Positions 59,635 through 61,059 of a stretch of 61,059 nt of DNA are shown here, one piece after another (the stretch's first letter is position 1; the number at the start of each line of letters is the position of its first letter). The position numbers were made by a program, and so were the translations under genes. The notes beneath the pieces were generated by a model. It saw only the letters and a list, made by a program, of their open reading frames with translations, had not been told where the DNA came from and made no database searches. Source of the stretch: Purshia tridentata (lineage: Eukaryota > Streptophyta > Magnoliopsida > Rosales > Rosaceae); contig QANT01004738.1 in assembly GCA_003254885.1 (NCBI GenBank), positions 1 through 61,059 on the forward strand, written 5' to 3'.

Positions 59635-61059
59635 GTAGTACACCCAATACTTTTTCTAATAATACCCTTACTAAAACCCAACAAATAAACTCAATCTATT
59701 CTTACTCTTATACGCAACCCATCACCATCACCATCACCATCACCACCACCCAAAACATATAGAGGGATGTTCAATTGGCAATTACCGAACACTTTTTTAT
59801 TTTTTTATTTTTAGAGGTGTTCGATAGCCTGTGGCCAAACGAAAAACACTATATCGGTACATTATTGCTTAACGACTTAAAAAATATTTGATTCTAATGT
59901 GCCGAACATGTTTCAATTTTATTTTTTGAAAATAAGCATTTATTCTATTAAAACTCAAATAAATTATGAAAATACTTCATTTAAATACTTCCAAACCACA
60001 ATTTAACTATCCATTCGTCAATATTAAACTTGTTCGCATTAATATAGAGTGTAAAAGTGTGTTTATAATTTTAATAGAGAGTTGAGTGAAGATGTGAGTG
60101 GAGAATTGATGTTGTGTATTGAGAAATGTTGGGTACCGTATAGGTTCAAGTTAATTTAATTTAATTTTAAATAAATTTGTAAGTCATTAATAGCAAGAAG
60201 TTAAATTTCAAATTTCAAAAAATTTTTAAGGATCAAATCACATGGAAATTTTTATTTTTACAAAAATTAGACAGAAATTACTATCATACTACAAAAATTT
60301 TTAATGAAACTTTAACGTATATTTATTTAATATATTATTTACTACATTGATAAAAAAAAATTGAATAGACCAAATTATAAAGTAAAACATTGAATAAATA
60401 AAGTAGGTTTTATATGATATAAGATTAATATAATGCGTGCTGCAAGTAATTAATGTTAAATAAAAATTGTTCATTAATTAATATTCACCCATATTATGAC
60501 AAATATATTAGTTATACAAATGACTGTATATTGGTCATACAAAAAATCTCTCCAATTTTGTAAATTTCAGCTAATGTGAGAGTTTATTATTTATTCGGAT
60601 TCACTCCAAATCTCATTTATTTATTTAGTAAGTAATAAATTGATGTGTCATCTCTCACAAGACTCACATAACTTGGAATCAATAAGTTGGAATAGAAGTT
60701 GATGCCTCTTTTATTGACTGTTACTTAATTATATATCTAGTTTTTTAATAACAAATTGTTCGTTTTATTGCTTTACTCCCATCAAATAAATTCTCATCAG
60801 ACTTTATTTTAACATAATGTCTAAATTAATATACAAATATATAAATATAAAAGGAGTGAATTGGCGCGTGAATGCCGTAGCAAGGGACTAGTAGTATTTG
60901 ATCTATACAATTCCTGACCCTAGTCAAAGTTGTGAACTTCACTTGTGACCCAAAGCAGCTGGTCTATCTGCATTTATTTCAACAATGAACAATTTAGGAA
61001 CAGTCAAAACCATATGGGCCAACCCAACAGGCCCATGACCCACTCTTCATCTTCAACAT
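59635..61059. other. gene-free AT-rich end of the window
   Basis: Contains a (CATCAC)n-type run at about 59720-59745 and otherwise AT-rich sequence. No gene is supported up to the window edge. Confidence 0.5.

Overview
This is nuclear DNA from a flowering plant, most likely a eudicot. It is AT-rich, with long gene-poor stretches full of short mobile elements. The genes have many small GT-AG introns, and their reconstructed products match eudicot protein families. Two isolated N bases (14274 and 50430) mark contig joins in a draft assembly. I cannot name the species.

Layout. 1-11.0 kb is mostly non-coding; it holds one small predicted secreted-protein gene (3656-4006, +), a decayed RNase H fragment, a 390-bp foldback element and several tandem duplications. 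11.0-12.1 kb carries an intronless gene (-) for a Cys-headed, disordered OCTOPUS-like protein. 12.3-23.6 kb is a gene desert with foldback elements and MITEs. 23.65-23.96 kb is a short RADIALIS/SRM1-type SANT-MYB gene (-). From 25 kb the window becomes gene-dense, with four long intron-containing genes that I could join into complete reading frames: a chloroplast-type NOG1-like GTPase (PDE318 type, 15 exons, 459 aa, -), a HAD sugar phosphatase (SGPP type, 5 exons, 294 aa, +), a dynamin-related GTPase (DRP1E type, 15 exons, 622 aa, -) and the mitochondrial NAD-malic enzyme alpha subunit (NAD-ME1 type, 19 exons, 628 aa, -). In each gene the exon lengths sum to a multiple of three, and every junction keeps the family's conserved motifs in frame.

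The genes look like an ordinary chromosomal neighbourhood, not a functional cluster. The GTPase probably acts in plastid ribosome or GTPase biology, the phosphatase in sugar-phosphate housekeeping, DRP1E in membrane fission at the cell plate and in endocytosis, and NAD-ME1 in malate decarboxylation in mitochondria. PDE318 and SGPP are divergent (1.5 kb apart). SGPP and DRP1E are convergent (0.8 kb apart).

I found no clearly new system. The points most worth checking are: an 87-nt stop-free intron that splits the last catalytic motif of the SGPP phosphatase; an N-terminal extension with an internal Met in the same gene; a small secreted-protein gene of no family I recognise; a three-copy MITE family with TTA target duplications; a weak 42-nt exon in PDE318; and unmerged contig overlaps at both N positions.
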